DNA from: Salipiger aestuarii
GTDB lineage: Bacteria; Pseudomonadota; Alphaproteobacteria; Rhodobacterales; Rhodobacteraceae
Direction: 5' to 3'
DNA: 64,000 nucleotides
Assembly (NCBI RefSeq): GCF_003259905.1
Contig: NZ_QLMG01000005.1
Span: 1-64,000 of the forward strand
The notes beneath the pieces were generated by a model. It saw only the letters and a list, made by a program, of their open reading frames with translations, did not search any database and was not told the origin of the DNA. Positions 44,384-54,096 of this stretch are shown in pieces. A program made the position numbers and the translations under genes. The stretch's first letter is position 1. The number at the start of each line of letters is the position of its first letter.

Positions 44384-47146
44384 ATGCCCGTCGTCGTTGT
44401 CGAATCCCCTGCCAAGGCCAAGACAATCAACAAGTATCTGGGGCCCGACTATACGGTTCTGGCATCTTACGGGCATGTGCGCGATCTGCCGGCCAAGGAC
44501 GGTTCGGTCGACACAGACAACGAATTCGACATGACATGGGAGATCGGCAACGATTCCCGCAAGCATGTGTCTGCCATCGCCGAGGCGCTGAAAACCGACA
44601 ACGCGCTGATCCTCGCAACCGACCCCGATCGCGAGGGGGAGGCAATCTCGTGGCACCTCAAGGAGGCGCTGACCAAGCGGCGCTCGATCAAGAAGGACAC
44701 CGCCGTCAGCCGCGTAACCTTCAACGCGATCACCAAGGCGGCGGTCACCGAGGCGATGAACAATCCGCGCGAGATCGACGCGCCGCTGGTCGAGGCGTAT
44801 CTCGCCCGCCGGGCGCTTGATTACCTTGTCGGGTTCAACCTGTCGCCGGTGCTGTGGCGCAAACTGCCCGGCGCACGCAGCGCGGGACGCGTGCAGTCGG
44901 TCTGCCTGCGGCTCATCGTCGAACGCGAGATGGAAATCGAGGCATTCGACGCCCGCGAATACTGGCAGGTCAAGGCGCTTTTGACCACGCCGCGGGGCCA
45001 GGACTACGAGGCGCGTCTGACGCTTCTGGGCGGGCGCAAGCTTGACCGCTTCGACATTCCCAACGCCACCGAGGCCGAACTTGCGGTGCAGGCCGTCACC
45101 TCGCGCAAGCTGTTTATCGACAGCGTCGAGGCCCGGCCCGGCAGCCGCAACCCCTCGGCCCCGTTCATGACCTCGACCCTTCAGCAAGAGGCAAGCCGCA
45201 AGTTCGGCATGGGCGCGCGGGTGTGCATGAACGCGGCGCAGCGTCTGTACGAGGCCGGGCACATCACCTATATGCGGACCGACGGCATCGACATGGCGCC
45301 CGAGGCGATCGGCGCCTGTCGCGACGCCATCGCGGATCGCTACGGCAAGGAATATGTGCCGCAAAGCCCGCGCATCTACAAGAACAAGGCCAAGAACGCG
45401 CAGGAAGCGCATGAATGCATCCGCCCCACGGATATGACAAAGGATGCGGCCAGCCTGAAGCTGCGTGAGGAAGATCAGCGCAAGCTGTACGATCTGATCT
45501 GGAAACGCACGCTTGCCGCGCAGATGGAAGGCGCGCGGCTTGAACGCACCACCGTCGACATTCGGTCCCAGGACGGACAGGTCGGCCTGCGCGCCACCGG
45601 TCAGGTGGTGCTGTTCGATGGTTTCCTGCGGGTCTATGAGGAAGGTCGCGACGACGTCGCCGAAGACGACGACAGCCGCCTGCCGCAGATCATGCAGGGC
45701 GAACCGGCGAATTTCGCGAAGGCGACGCTTCAGGCGCAATACGACAAGGCCGCCGAACGTGGCGACAGCGTGGTCGAAGACGCAAAGCCCGGCATGCAGA
45801 AAAGCTCTTCGGCGGTGCTCGCCGAAAACGGCGCCGTACTTGGCACACAAAGCTTTACCCAGCCGCCGCCGCGCTACACCGAGGCGACGCTGGTCAAGCG
45901 CATGGAAGAACTGGGCATTGGGCGCCCGTCGACCTATGCCAGCGTCATCACGACTATTCAGGAACGCGAATACGTCCGCAAGGAACAGAACCGTCTGTTT
46001 CCCGAGGATAAGGGCCGCATCGTCACGATCTTCCTGCTGAATTTCTTTCGCAAATACGTTGGATACGAATTCACCGCCGAGCTTGAAAACGAGCTTGACG
46101 AGGTGTCGGCGGGCGAGATGGACTACAAGGCGGTTCTCGCCAAGTTCTGGCGCGACTTTTCGGCGGCGATTTCGGAAACCTCCGAATTGCGGATTTCCGA
46201 AGTGCTTGACGTGTTGGACGACGCTCTTGCGCCGCAGCTTTATCCGCCCCGCGAAGACGGGTCGGACCCGCGCATCTGCCCCAAATGCGGACAGGGGCGC
46301 CTGCATCTGAAAACCTCGCGCACCGGCGGGTTTGTCGGCTGCGGCAATTATCCCGAATGCACCTACACCCGTCCGATCGCGGGCGAGGGCGCGGATGGCG
46401 AGGAAAAGCTGCTTGGTGAACACGAGGGCGACGAGATCTGGCTCAAGGCCGGGCGGTTCGGTCCCTATGTGCAGCGCGGTGAACCCACGCCCGAGAACAA
46501 GAAACCCCCGCGCGCCTCGCTGCCCAAGAAGGGCGGGGCGTATCTGCCTGGGTGGGCGCCCGAAGATGTCACGCTGGAAAAGGCGATCACGCTGCTGACC
46601 CTGCCGCGCGTCGTGGGCACCCATCCCGAGGGCGGCGAGATCAAGTCGAACCTTGGCCGGTTCGGCCCCTACATCATGCACCAGGCCGAGGGCGAGGAAA
46701 AACCGACCTATGTCAACCTCAAGGAATTTCAGGAAGTTTTCGAGATCGGCATGAACCACGCGGTCGAACTGATCGCGCACAAGCGGGCCAATCCCGGTCG
46801 CGGGCGCACCGCCGCCAAGGCGATCCGTGAAATGGGCGATCACCCCGATGGCGGCAAGATCGCGGTGTTCGAGGGCAAGTACGGTCCTTATGTCAAATGG
46901 GACAAGGTGAATGCGACGCTGCCCAAGGATGTCGAACCCGCCGATTTGACTATGGAGCAGGCGCTGGCGCTGATCGCCGAGAAATCCGCGAAGAAAGGTG
47001 GCAGAAAGACCGCGGCGAAAAAGCCCGCGGCCAAGAAAGCCGCGCCCAAGAAAGCCGCGCCGAGGAAATCGGCTGCGGGCAAGGCGCCCGCAAAGAAACC
47101 TGCGGCGAAAAAAACCGCAGCGAAACAGGCATCTTCCGACGGCTGA
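44384..47146 (+). CDS. topA: DNA topoisomerase I with Lys/Ala-rich tail
   Basis: 920 residues from the ATG at 44384 ([20 protein letters not shown]); an upstream in-frame start is not needed. Toprim domain with [12 protein letters not shown], active-site Y296 in [12 protein letters not shown], and [12 protein letters not shown]. One C4 zinc finger ([22 protein letters not shown]) and several Topo_C_Rpt domains follow. The last 50 residues are a Lys/Ala/Pro tail ([15 protein letters not shown]) resembling histone H1, common in this group. Relaxes negative supercoils. Confidence 0.97.
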   Translation: MPVVVVESPAKAKTINKYLGPDYTVLASYGHVRDLPAKDGSVDTDNEFDMTWEIGNDSRKHVSAIAEALKTDNALILATDPDREGEAISWHLKEALTKRRSIKKDTAVSRVTFNAITKAAVTEAMNNPREIDAPLVEAYLARRALDYLVGFNLSPVLWRKLPGARSAGRVQSVCLRLIVEREMEIEAFDAREYWQVKALLTTPRGQDYEARLTLLGGRKLDRFDIPNATEAELAVQAVTSRKLFIDSVEARPGSRNPSAPFMTSTLQQEASRKFGMGARVCMNAAQRLYEAGHITYMRTDGIDMAPEAIGACRDAIADRYGKEYVPQSPRIYKNKAKNAQEAHECIRPTDMTKDAASLKLREEDQRKLYDLIWKRTLAAQMEGARLERTTVDIRSQDGQVGLRATGQVVLFDGFLRVYEEGRDDVAEDDDSRLPQIMQGEPANFAKATLQAQYDKAAERGDSVVEDAKPGMQKSSSAVLAENGAVLGTQSFTQPPPRYTEATLVKRMEELGIGRPSTYASVITTIQEREYVRKEQNRLFPEDKGRIVTIFLLNFFRKYVGYEFTAELENELDEVSAGEMDYKAVLAKFWRDFSAAISETSELRISEVLDVLDDALAPQLYPPREDGSDPRICPKCGQGRLHLKTSRTGGFVGCGNYPECTYTRPIAGEGADGEEKLLGEHEGDEIWLKAGRFGPYVQRGEPTPENKKPPRASLPKKGGAYLPGWAPEDVTLEKAITLLTLPRVVGTHPEGGEIKSNLGRFGPYIMHQAEGEEKPTYVNLKEFQEVFEIGMNHAVELIAHKRANPGRGRTAAKAIREMGDHPDGGKIAVFEGKYGPYVKWDKVNATLPKDVEPADLTMEQALALIAEKSAKKGGRKTAAKKPAAKKAAPKKAAPRKSAAGKAPAKKPAAKKTAAKQASSDG

Positions 47147-47177
47147 ACTGTTGGCGGCGGCGGGGGCGATGCCTTCG

Positions 47178-47206
47178 TTGACTCTCCTTCAAGGGCGCGG
47201 CAACAC
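47178..47206 (+). promoter_or_regulatory. Candidate promoter for the CoA-transferase genes
   Basis: TTGACT (47178-47183), 17-base spacer, CAACAC (47201-47206), 32 bases before scoA. The -35 is good, the -10 weak. Confidence 0.4.
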
Positions 47207-47237
47207 TGCGTGCGACCTGACCTTGGAGGAGCTTCTT

Positions 47238-47942
47238 ATGAAGAAAGTCTACGGTTCCGCGGCAGAGGCGCTTGACGGCCTTCTGCATGACGGGATGCTG
47301 ATCGCCGCGGGCGGATTTGGCCTTTGCGGCATTCCCGAACTGCTGATCGACGCGGTGGTCGAAAGCGGCGTCAAGGATCTCACCGTCGCGTCGAACAACT
47401 GCGGCGTGGATGGCTTTGGGCTTGGCAAGCTTCTCGATACCAAGCAGATCAAGAAGATGATGAGCTCTTACGTCGGTGAAAATGCCGAATTCATGCGTCA
47501 GTATCTGTCGGGCGAGCTTGAGCTGGAGTTCAACCCTCAGGGCACCCTGGCCGAGCGAATGCGCGCGGGCGGCAGCGGCATTCCGGGTTTTTACACCAAG
47601 ACGGGTGTGGGTACGGTGATCGCCGAGGGCAAGGAGGTGAAAAACTGGGCCGGTGAGGATTACATCCTCGAAGAGGGCATCTTTGCCGACCTGTCCATCG
47701 TCAAGGCCTGGAAGGCCGACGACACCGGCAATCTGGTGTTCCGCAAGACCGCGCGCAATTTCAACCCGCCCGCCGCGATGTGCGGCAAGGTTTGCGTCGT
47801 CGAGGTCGAAGAGATCGTCCCGCGCGGATCCCTTGACCCGGATCATATCCACTTGCCCGGCATCTATGTGCACCGGATCATCCAGGGTGAGCACGAAAAG
47901 CGCATCGAACAGCGCACCACACGCAAGCGGGAGGACGCGTAA
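47238..47942 (+). CDS. scoA: 3-oxoacid CoA-transferase subunit A
   Basis: 234 residues from the ATG at 47238 after TTGGAGGAGC. Family motifs: [46 protein letters not shown]. With subunit B it transfers CoA from succinyl-CoA to acetoacetate. Its place next to PHB genes suggests that it activates acetoacetate released by PHB breakdown. Its stop overlaps the ATG of the next gene by one base. Confidence 0.94.
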   Translation: MKKVYGSAAEALDGLLHDGMLIAAGGFGLCGIPELLIDAVVESGVKDLTVASNNCGVDGFGLGKLLDTKQIKKMMSSYVGENAEFMRQYLSGELELEFNPQGTLAERMRAGGSGIPGFYTKTGVGTVIAEGKEVKNWAGEDYILEEGIFADLSIVKAWKADDTGNLVFRKTARNFNPPAAMCGKVCVVEVEEIVPRGSLDPDHIHLPGIYVHRIIQGEHEKRIEQRTTRKREDA

Positions 47943-48568
47943 TGCCCTGGGATCGCAATCAGATGGCCGCCCGTGCGGCGCAAGAGCTGGAAGACGGCTG
48001 GTATGTGAACCTCGGGATCGGCATTCCGACGCTTGTCGCCAATTATGTCGGCGACAAGGACATCACGCTGCAATCGGAAAACGGCATGCTGGGCATGGGG
48101 CCTTTTCCGTACGAGGGCGAAGAAGACCCCGACCTTATCAACGCAGGCAAGCAAACCATCACCGAGCTTGCGCGCACGTCTTATTTCGACAGTGCCACCA
48201 GCTTTGGCATGATCCGGGGCGGCAAGATCGCGGCGGCGATCCTGGGCGCGATGGAGGTGGCCGAAAACGGCGATCTGGCGAACTGGATGATCCCCGGAAA
48301 GCTGATCAAGGGGATGGGCGGCGCGATGGATCTGGTGGCCGGTGTCGGCAAGGTCATCGTGGTCATGGATCACACCAACAAGCACGGCGACAGCAAGGTG
48401 CTGAAGGCCTGTACCCTGCCGCTGACCGGCAAGGGCGTGGTGGACCGGATCATCACCAACCTGGGCGTGCTGGATGTGGTCGACGGCGGTCTGAAGATCG
48501 TCGAAACCGCCGAAGGCGTCAGCGCAGAAGATCTGCGCGCGGCGACCGCGGCGACCATCGTCGATTGA
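47942..48568 (+). CDS. scoB: 3-oxoacid CoA-transferase subunit B
   Basis: 208 residues. The catalytic glutamate E46 is in [12 protein letters not shown]; the N-terminus has [20 protein letters not shown]. Translationally coupled to scoA and followed by a terminator. Together they form a heterodimeric succinyl-CoA:3-ketoacid CoA-transferase. Confidence 0.95.
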   Translation: MPWDRNQMAARAAQELEDGWYVNLGIGIPTLVANYVGDKDITLQSENGMLGMGPFPYEGEEDPDLINAGKQTITELARTSYFDSATSFGMIRGGKIAAAILGAMEVAENGDLANWMIPGKLIKGMGGAMDLVAGVGKVIVVMDHTNKHGDSKVLKACTLPLTGKGVVDRIITNLGVLDVVDGGLKIVETAEGVSAEDLRAATAATIVD

Positions 48569-48591
48569 CGTAAGGCCGGCCCCGGAACGTG

Positions 48592-48620
48592 AAACGCGGC
48601 CCAAAACGGGGCCGCGTTTT
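48592..48620 (+). terminator. Terminator of scoAB
   Basis: AAACGCGGCCC, six-base loop, GGGCCGCGTTT, then T: an 11-bp stem 24 bases after scoB. It may also serve the convergent phasin gene. Confidence 0.8.
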
Positions 48621-48641
48621 GTCATACCCGATTGGCTGCAA

Positions 48642-49172
48642 TCAGCTGTCGGCCGGGGGCGTCACTGCATCCGCGGTGTCGGTCGCGGCCTTTTTCGCGG
48701 TGCTGGTGGCGCGGCGCGTGGTGGTCTTGGCCGCGCTTGCGGTGCTGGTCGCGGCGCTGCTTGTGGCCTTGGCGGCGGTGGTGGTCGCGGCTGACGCCTC
48801 GTCGGCCATGTCCTGGCCAAACGACATCAACAGTTCCATCGTTTCGCTCTGGGCGGCCTTTGCGACTTCGGTGAGGGCGGTCATGTTGTCCGACAGCGAT
48901 GTCATCTGCGCCGAGGTGAAATCCGATATCGCCTGCGCGTAATCCATCGGTTCGGGGCGCGCCTTGGCAAGGTCGCCCATCCGTCCCAGCGTTTCCATGG
49001 TGAAACCGACCGAGATGTCGGTGCTTTTGCCTGCCGCATCAAGCGCGATCGAGCTTGCCTTTTCGCTGTAGGCCGCCGAGGTCTTGAACGCCTCTTCCAG
49101 CTTGACGGTATCCATCGGGAACCCGTCCATCATTTCTTTCATCTTGGCGGTGAAGTCTTCGGTCATTGCCAT
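48642..49172 (-). CDS. Phasin family protein with Ala/Thr/Lys-rich tail
   Basis: 176 residues from the ATG at 49172, preceded by GGAGGAGA. The first 125 residues are the phasin helical domain (FTAKMKEMMDGFPMDTVKLE, DFTSAQMTSLSDNMTALTEV) and align by eye with the adjacent second phasin. The last 45 residues are low-complexity Ala, Thr and Lys (KTTTRRATSTAKKAATDT), recalling the DNA-binding tail of PhaF. Coats PHB granules. A PhaR-type operator sits in its promoter. Confidence 0.88.
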   Translation of the reverse strand: MAMTEDFTAKMKEMMDGFPMDTVKLEEAFKTSAAYSEKASSIALDAAGKSTDISVGFTMETLGRMGDLAKARPEPMDYAQAISDFTSAQMTSLSDNMTALTEVAKAAQSETMELLMSFGQDMADEASAATTTAAKATSSAATSTASAAKTTTRRATSTAKKAATDTADAVTPPADS

Positions 49173-49236
49173 CTTGAAATCTCCTCCTTCAGGGGGATTT
49201 GCGGCGGGGCACCGCCGCCTTGGGGGTGTTGCTGCA

Positions 49237-49265
49237 AATGTCTATGCTGCGACGCAGCATTGCAA
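49237..49265 (-). promoter_or_regulatory. Promoter of the tailed phasin with PhaR-type operator in the spacer
   Basis: On the minus strand TTGCAA (49260-49265), a 17-base spacer, GACATT (49237-49242). The spacer contains ATGCTGC-N3-GCAGCAT (49244-49260), fitting the PhaR consensus CTGC-N3-GCAG. A TTGCTGCAA sequence at 49229-49237 may be an extra half-site. Confidence 0.7.
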
Positions 49266-49357
49266 GGGGTGGCAGCGATATTTCTCAAAAGCGTCATATT
49301 CCCGGCGCCCATCCGCCGATGCTGCCGGTGACGGAGGAGGGCATGGGCCGACTGATA

Positions 49358-49391
49358 AAAAAAGGGCGGGCTCGCCAAGGAACCCGCCCCA
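49358..49391 (-). terminator. Rho-independent terminator after the second phasin
   Basis: On the minus strand GGGCGGG (49384-49390), a 12-base loop, CCCGCCC (49365-49371), then seven T (49358-49364). It separates the two phasin transcripts, in a 294-base gene-free gap (49173-49466). Confidence 0.85.
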
Positions 49392-49466
49392 CCATATTGC
49401 GCCCTGATCGGGAGGAGAGGGGAGCAATGCAGCAAGTGTCGCGCGAGGGGCGGCGACAAGGCATAT

Positions 49467-49913
49467 TTACTTGGTGGACGCTTTCTTGGCGGCTGAGGTC
49501 ATGTCGTCGGTGGCCTTCTTGACGGCGGCAGACGCGTCTTCGGTGAAGTCCTTGCCGGCGGCCATCATCAGTTCCACGGTGTCCATCTGGACCTTTTTTG
49601 CGATCTCGGCGAAGGCGGCCATGTTTTCAGCAGCGGTCTCGGCCTGAGCAGAGGCGAAATCGGTCATCGCCTTGGCGTAGTCGGCGGGCTCTGCCTTGAC
49701 CTTGGCCATTTCCGACATCTTGGTCAGCGTGTTCTTGGTCCACTTGGCGGAGATCTCGGTCGACCTTTCGGCGGCTTCAAGCGCGACCGACGACAGCTTT
49801 TCGTTCAGCGTCGCGGTGGTCTTGAAGGCCTCGTCCATGGCCTTGGTGTCAACGGGAAAGGACCCCATCATGTCTTTCATCATGGCGGTGAAGTCTTGCG
49901 TCTTGGCGGCCAT
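49467..49913 (-). CDS. phaP: Phasin family protein
   Basis: 148 residues from the ATG at 49913 (CAGGAATTTTG upstream); a longer frame to 49988 runs into the promoter. Helical amphipathic phasin domain (DFTAMMKDMMGSFPVDTKAM, FASAQAETAAENMAAFAEIA). Binds the surface of PHB granules and controls their size and number. It is the standard phasin of the phaC locus; the tailed paralogue lies downstream. Confidence 0.9.
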   Translation of the reverse strand: MAAKTQDFTAMMKDMMGSFPVDTKAMDEAFKTTATLNEKLSSVALEAAERSTEISAKWTKNTLTKMSEMAKVKAEPADYAKAMTDFASAQAETAAENMAAFAEIAKKVQMDTVELMMAAGKDFTEDASAAVKKATDDMTSAAKKASTK

Positions 49914-49972
49914 TTCAAAATTCCTGTCTGTCTGCCTCAGGGGCCCACCCCCCGATTTGATCGGCTGACACC

Positions 49973-50023
49973 AATATGAATGCTGCACCGCAGCATTTCA
50001 AGAAAAATTTCTGCGACGCGGCA
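49973..50023 (-). promoter_or_regulatory. phaP promoter with PhaR-type operators
   Basis: On the minus strand TTGAAA (49996-50001), 17-base spacer, CATATT (49973-49978). The spacer is filled by ATGCTGC-N3-GCAGCAT (49980-49996). A second, one-mismatch site (CTGCGACGCGG, 50011-50021) lies just upstream of the -35. This double arrangement matches known PhaR repression of phaP. Confidence 0.75.
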
Positions 50024-50044
50024 TAAATAAGCGTTTGGCCGTGT

Positions 50045-51838
50045 TTAGTGGTTAGCTTTCACGCGAACATAGGTTCCCGGCGCGTCGCAAAGCACCGGAT
50101 GCGCCGAATCACCTGGCGCGCGCGCGGGCACCTGCTTGCCCGACCGTTTCTTGAGCCAGGCTTCCCACGTCGGCCACCACGACCCCTCGTGAAACTCGGC
50201 GCCGGCCTGCCAGTCGGGGGCCGCCTGGCTCAGATCGGGGTTCAGGTAATGCCCGTATTTCTTCTTGCTCGGAGGGTTCACGATTCCCGCGATGTGACCG
50301 GATTCTGACAGGATGAACGCCTTGGACCGGCCGCCCATCTTCTGCACGCCGCGATAGCAATCCTTCCACGCGGCGATGTGGTCGGTTTCCGCCGCGATCG
50401 AAATCACCGGGACATCGACATCGCGAATGTTCAGCGTCTCTCCCATCAGCTTGAACCGCCCTTCGGCGAATTCGTTGCGCTGACACAGCTCGCGCAGGTA
50501 CTGCATCGCCATCTTGCCCGGCAGGTTGCTACCATCGCCGTTCCAGTACAGCAGATCGAAGGCGGGCGGCGTTTCGCCCATCATGTAGGACCGGATCGCA
50601 GGCGTGTAGATCAGGTCGGTCGAGCGCAGAAACGAAAAGGTGCGCGCCATGATAAAGCTTTTCAGAACGCCGCTGGCCTCGATTTCCTTTTCGATGCCGT
50701 CGACGAAATCGTTCTGAAGGAAAGGGGCGAATTCGCCTTGGTCGCTGAAATCGGTGAGGGTGGTGAAGAAGGTCGCGGATTTCACCTGCTTGTCGCCGCG
50801 CTTTTTCAGCAACGACAGGGTCAGCGCCAGCGTGGTGCCCGCGATGCAATAGCCCACCGCGTTGACCTGCCTGGTGCCGCAGATCTCGCGCACATGGCGC
50901 ATGGCGGTCAGGTAACCTTCTTCGATGTAATCTTCGAGCCCGACATCGCGATAGCTTTCATCCGCGTTCACCCAGCTGACAACGAACAGCGTGTACCCTT
51001 GATCGACGATGTGACGGATCAGGCTGTTCTGGGGTTTCAGGTCAAGGATGTAGAACTTGTTGATCCAGGGCGGAAAGATCACGACGGGCGTTTCATGAAC
51101 CGTGTCGGTGGTGGGCGAATACTGGATCAGCTCCATCATCCGGTTGCGCCAGACCACCTTGCCCTGCGCGGTGGCGATGTTACCGCCGATTTCGAACGCC
51201 TCTTCATCGACCAGCCGCACCACTAGTTCGCCGTTGTTGGCCTCAAGGTCCGCGACGAGGTTTTCCAGCCCCTTCACCAGGCTGTCGCCTTCGGTGTCGA
51301 TGGCCTTTTGCAGTGCGTCGGGGTTGGTGGCGAAGAAATTGGTCGGCGCCATCATGTCGGTGATCTGCTCGGCGAAATAGCGCAGACGGCGTTTTTCGGT
51401 CGGGCCAAGATCGTCGATCTCGTCGACCGCGGTGCGGATCGCGTCGGCGTTTATCAGGTATTGCTGCTTGACGAAGTTGAAATAGGGATGGCTGTCCCAC
51501 AGCGGGTTGCGGAACCTCTTGTCAGAGGGGCCGGTGTCTTCGGGTGGGGAAAGGCGACCCTCGGCCAGCGCCTGGTTCGCCTCCAGGTAGTGTTGAAACG
51601 ATTTTCCCCAATACCCGACCTGTTGTTCGAAGACTTTGGCGGGGTTCTTGACCCAGTCCTGCCAATAGGCGCTCATCGCCTGGGCGTAAAGCGCGGGATC
51701 GGGTCCGGCCAGCGCCGAGTTCACGGGTTTGCGGGCGGCGAGCGCCCCAAGCAGACGCTGTGTAAGTGCTTCGACTTTCGCAAGATTTTCCTCGAGCTTC
51801 TCGCGCTCGGGACTGATGACATCGGCGTTTGTTGTCAT
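50045..51838 (-). CDS. phaC: Class I poly(3-hydroxyalkanoate) synthase PhaC
   Basis: 597 residues. The lipase-like box is GYCIAG with nucleophile C331; the Asp is in SIAAETDHIAAW and the His in SESGHIAGIVNPP. The N-terminal domain (ALYAQAMSAYWQDWVKNPAK) is typical of class I. Polymerises 3-hydroxybutyryl-CoA into PHB. Divergent from phaZ with 216 bases between, and upstream of the phasins. Confidence 0.96.
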   Translation of the reverse strand: MTTNADVISPEREKLEENLAKVEALTQRLLGALAARKPVNSALAGPDPALYAQAMSAYWQDWVKNPAKVFEQQVGYWGKSFQHYLEANQALAEGRLSPPEDTGPSDKRFRNPLWDSHPYFNFVKQQYLINADAIRTAVDEIDDLGPTEKRRLRYFAEQITDMMAPTNFFATNPDALQKAIDTEGDSLVKGLENLVADLEANNGELVVRLVDEEAFEIGGNIATAQGKVVWRNRMMELIQYSPTTDTVHETPVVIFPPWINKFYILDLKPQNSLIRHIVDQGYTLFVVSWVNADESYRDVGLEDYIEEGYLTAMRHVREICGTRQVNAVGYCIAGTTLALTLSLLKKRGDKQVKSATFFTTLTDFSDQGEFAPFLQNDFVDGIEKEIEASGVLKSFIMARTFSFLRSTDLIYTPAIRSYMMGETPPAFDLLYWNGDGSNLPGKMAMQYLRELCQRNEFAEGRFKLMGETLNIRDVDVPVISIAAETDHIAAWKDCYRGVQKMGGRSKAFILSESGHIAGIVNPPSKKKYGHYLNPDLSQAAPDWQAGAEFHEGSWWPTWEAWLKKRSGKQVPARAPGDSAHPVLCDAPGTYVRVKANH

Positions 51839-52054
51839 GGTTGCGAATCCCCCCTATCTTTACATGGACCAAGGATAACGAGCCTGCCCCGATGCTCAAA
51901 GCGGCGAATTTGTTTGACAGGACGCGGGTCGCGCGCGCACAGCAGGGTGGCGCGCAGCTTGTTCCCGTAGCAGGTCCGTAAGGAAATGGTCGTATGGGGG
52001 CACCTGGCGGTGCGTACTGTACCGATGCGGGCAGAAAGACAGGAGACATCGCAC

Positions 52055-53314
52055 ATGCGGTACATGGCGACCTACGACCTGATGGAAACATTTCGCAACA
52101 CCAACCAGTGGGCGGGTGCGACGGCCAAGGCGATGGCCTCATACCCCGCCTTTTCCGCGATTCCGAACCCTGCGATCACCTGGATGGCGGCCTGGGGCGA
52201 AGTGGCCGAGCGCAGTTACAAACGCATGGCGGTCAAGCCGTCCTGGGGGATCCGGACGATCACCTGCAACGACGGCAAGGACCACCTCGTTCACAAGACA
52301 ACCGTGCTGGACAAGCCGTTCGCCAATTTGATCCATTTCAACGTCGCCGAGCGCGAGGAAAAGCCGCGCAAGGTCCTGGTCGTGGCGCCGATGTCGGGAC
52401 ATTACGCGACGCTGCTGCGCTCGACCGTGATCTCGCTGATCCCGGATGCCGAGGTCTATGTGACCGACTGGAAGAACGCCCGTGACATCCCCGTGAGCTG
52501 CGGCAAGTTCGATATCGAGGATTACACGCTGTATCTGGTCGATTTCATGCGCCACCTCGGCCCTGACACCAACGTGATCGCGGTGTGCCAGCCGGCGCCA
52601 CTGACGCTGGCGGCGACGGCGTATCTGGCCGAACTCGATCCCAAGGCGCAGCCGCGCACGCTGACGCTGATCGGCGGGCCGATCGACCCGGATGCGACCC
52701 CTACCGAAGTGACCGATTTCGGCAATCGCGTGACCATGGGCCAGCTGGAAGAAACGATGGTTCAGCGGGTCGGGTTCAAATACCCCGGCGTCGGGCGGCT
52801 GGTCTATCCGGGGCTTTTGCAACTCGGGTCCTTTATGGCGATGAACCTTGAACGCCACGCCAAGGCGTTCTCGGACGAGATCATGAAGGTGGCGCGCGGC
52901 GAGGCGACGGACCATGACGCGCACAACCGGTTCTACGATGAATATCTTGCGGTCATGGACATGCCGGCGGAATTTTATCTGTCGACCGTCGAGCGGATCT
53001 TCAAGAACGGCGAGATCGCCAAGAACACCTTTGTCGTTGACGGGCACAAGGTCGATATCGGTCGGATCACCGATGTGGCGGTCAAGACGGTCGAAGGCGC
53101 GAATGACGATATTTCCGCGCCGGGCCAATGCGTCGCGGCGCTGGATCTGTGCACCGGCCTGCCGGATTCAAAGAAGGCCAGCCATCTTGAACCCGGCGCT
53201 GGGCATTACGGCATCTTCGCGGGCAAGAGCTGGCGCAACAACATCCGCCCTCTGGTGCTTGACTTCATCGACCAGAACGCAGCGACTCCGCGCAAGGCGG
53301 CCAACGCGGCCTGA
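52055..53314 (+). CDS. phaZ: Intracellular PHB depolymerase PhaZ
   Basis: 419 residues from the ATG at 52055 (CAGGAGACATCG upstream). The catalytic cysteine is C178 in VCQPAPLTLA, where the i-PHB depolymerases have Cys instead of Ser; the start MRYMATYDLMETFRNTNQWA is also the family's. Mobilises granule PHB to 3-hydroxybutyrate. Divergent from phaC. Confidence 0.93.
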   Translation: MRYMATYDLMETFRNTNQWAGATAKAMASYPAFSAIPNPAITWMAAWGEVAERSYKRMAVKPSWGIRTITCNDGKDHLVHKTTVLDKPFANLIHFNVAEREEKPRKVLVVAPMSGHYATLLRSTVISLIPDAEVYVTDWKNARDIPVSCGKFDIEDYTLYLVDFMRHLGPDTNVIAVCQPAPLTLAATAYLAELDPKAQPRTLTLIGGPIDPDATPTEVTDFGNRVTMGQLEETMVQRVGFKYPGVGRLVYPGLLQLGSFMAMNLERHAKAFSDEIMKVARGEATDHDAHNRFYDEYLAVMDMPAEFYLSTVERIFKNGEIAKNTFVVDGHKVDIGRITDVAVKTVEGANDDISAPGQCVAALDLCTGLPDSKKASHLEPGAGHYGIFAGKSWRNNIRPLVLDFIDQNAATPRKAANAA

Positions 53315-53388
53315 TCCCGGCGGGCAATCGCACCTGCCCGGCGTCTCGTGCTTGGCGCCGGGCGGGACGGCGAACCTTCGGCGGCGGG

Positions 53389-54012
53389 CTAGCTGCTGCG
53401 CCGCAGCGTGGCTGTCAGCAGGCCCATCCCGATCAAGGCGGTGCCCCCGGCACGGGTCAGCCAGACCAGGACCGACGGGCGCGCGATGACTCGGCGCAGC
53501 CGGTCGGCGGCCAGCGCATAGGCCAGCGCGTTCATCGCCGCGAGGGTGACGAACGTCGCGACGAGTATGGCGAACTGGCCCAGCAAGGGGGCGGTCGTGT
53601 CGACGAACTGCGGCACGAAGGCGATGAAGAAGCCGATGCTCTTGGGATTCAGCGCCGTGACCGCTGCGGTATGGCCGAACACACCCCGGCCGGTGATCGC
53701 GGTTTCGGGCAGGGCAACGCCTGTGCCGGGCGCCGAGCGCAGCAATTTCAGTCCCAGCCAGATCAGCCATATCGCCCCGATCCATTTGAGCACGACGAAC
53801 AGCGTCGACGAGGCCAGGATCAGCGTGCCCAGCCCCGCGAGCGACAGCGTCATGGCGACGAAGTCTCCAAACGCCACGCCCGCGGCCGAGGCAAGCGCGA
53901 CAGGGCGACCCTTTGACAGTGCGTAAGACAACACCAGCAACACCGTCGGGCCGGGCAGCAACAGCAGGGCGGTCGAGGCGGCGACAAAGGTCAACCAGAG
54001 GTCGAGGGGCAT
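53389..54012 (-). CDS. LysE-family amino acid exporter
   Basis: 207 residues from the ATG at 54012; a GTG at 54036 lacks a site. Six hydrophobic segments with the family marker LLLPGPTVLLVLSYALSKGR in helix 1 and LNPKSIGFFIAFVPQFVD in the middle. Probable RhtB-type exporter of amino acids or derivatives. Convergent with phaZ. Confidence 0.9.
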   Translation of the reverse strand: MPLDLWLTFVAASTALLLLPGPTVLLVLSYALSKGRPVALASAAGVAFGDFVAMTLSLAGLGTLILASSTLFVVLKWIGAIWLIWLGLKLLRSAPGTGVALPETAITGRGVFGHTAAVTALNPKSIGFFIAFVPQFVDTTAPLLGQFAILVATFVTLAAMNALAYALAADRLRRVIARPSVLVWLTRAGGTALIGMGLLTATLRRSS

Positions 54013-54096
54013 GGTGCGGTGGCTCTTTCGTGTCACTTAATCAGGGTTCGCGTGCGCGGGCAAGGCCGGCGTCGCACGGCCGTCGCCGACGCGCGC

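Noticed and set aside
44378-46843. 821-codon open frame antisense to topA
   Set aside because: No recognisable domain and full overlap with a well-conserved gene.
51839-52054. PhaR-type site and promoter in the phaC/phaZ divergent region
   Set aside because: A TTGACA at 51915 has no acceptable -10 partner and no CTGC-N3-GCAG palindrome is present.
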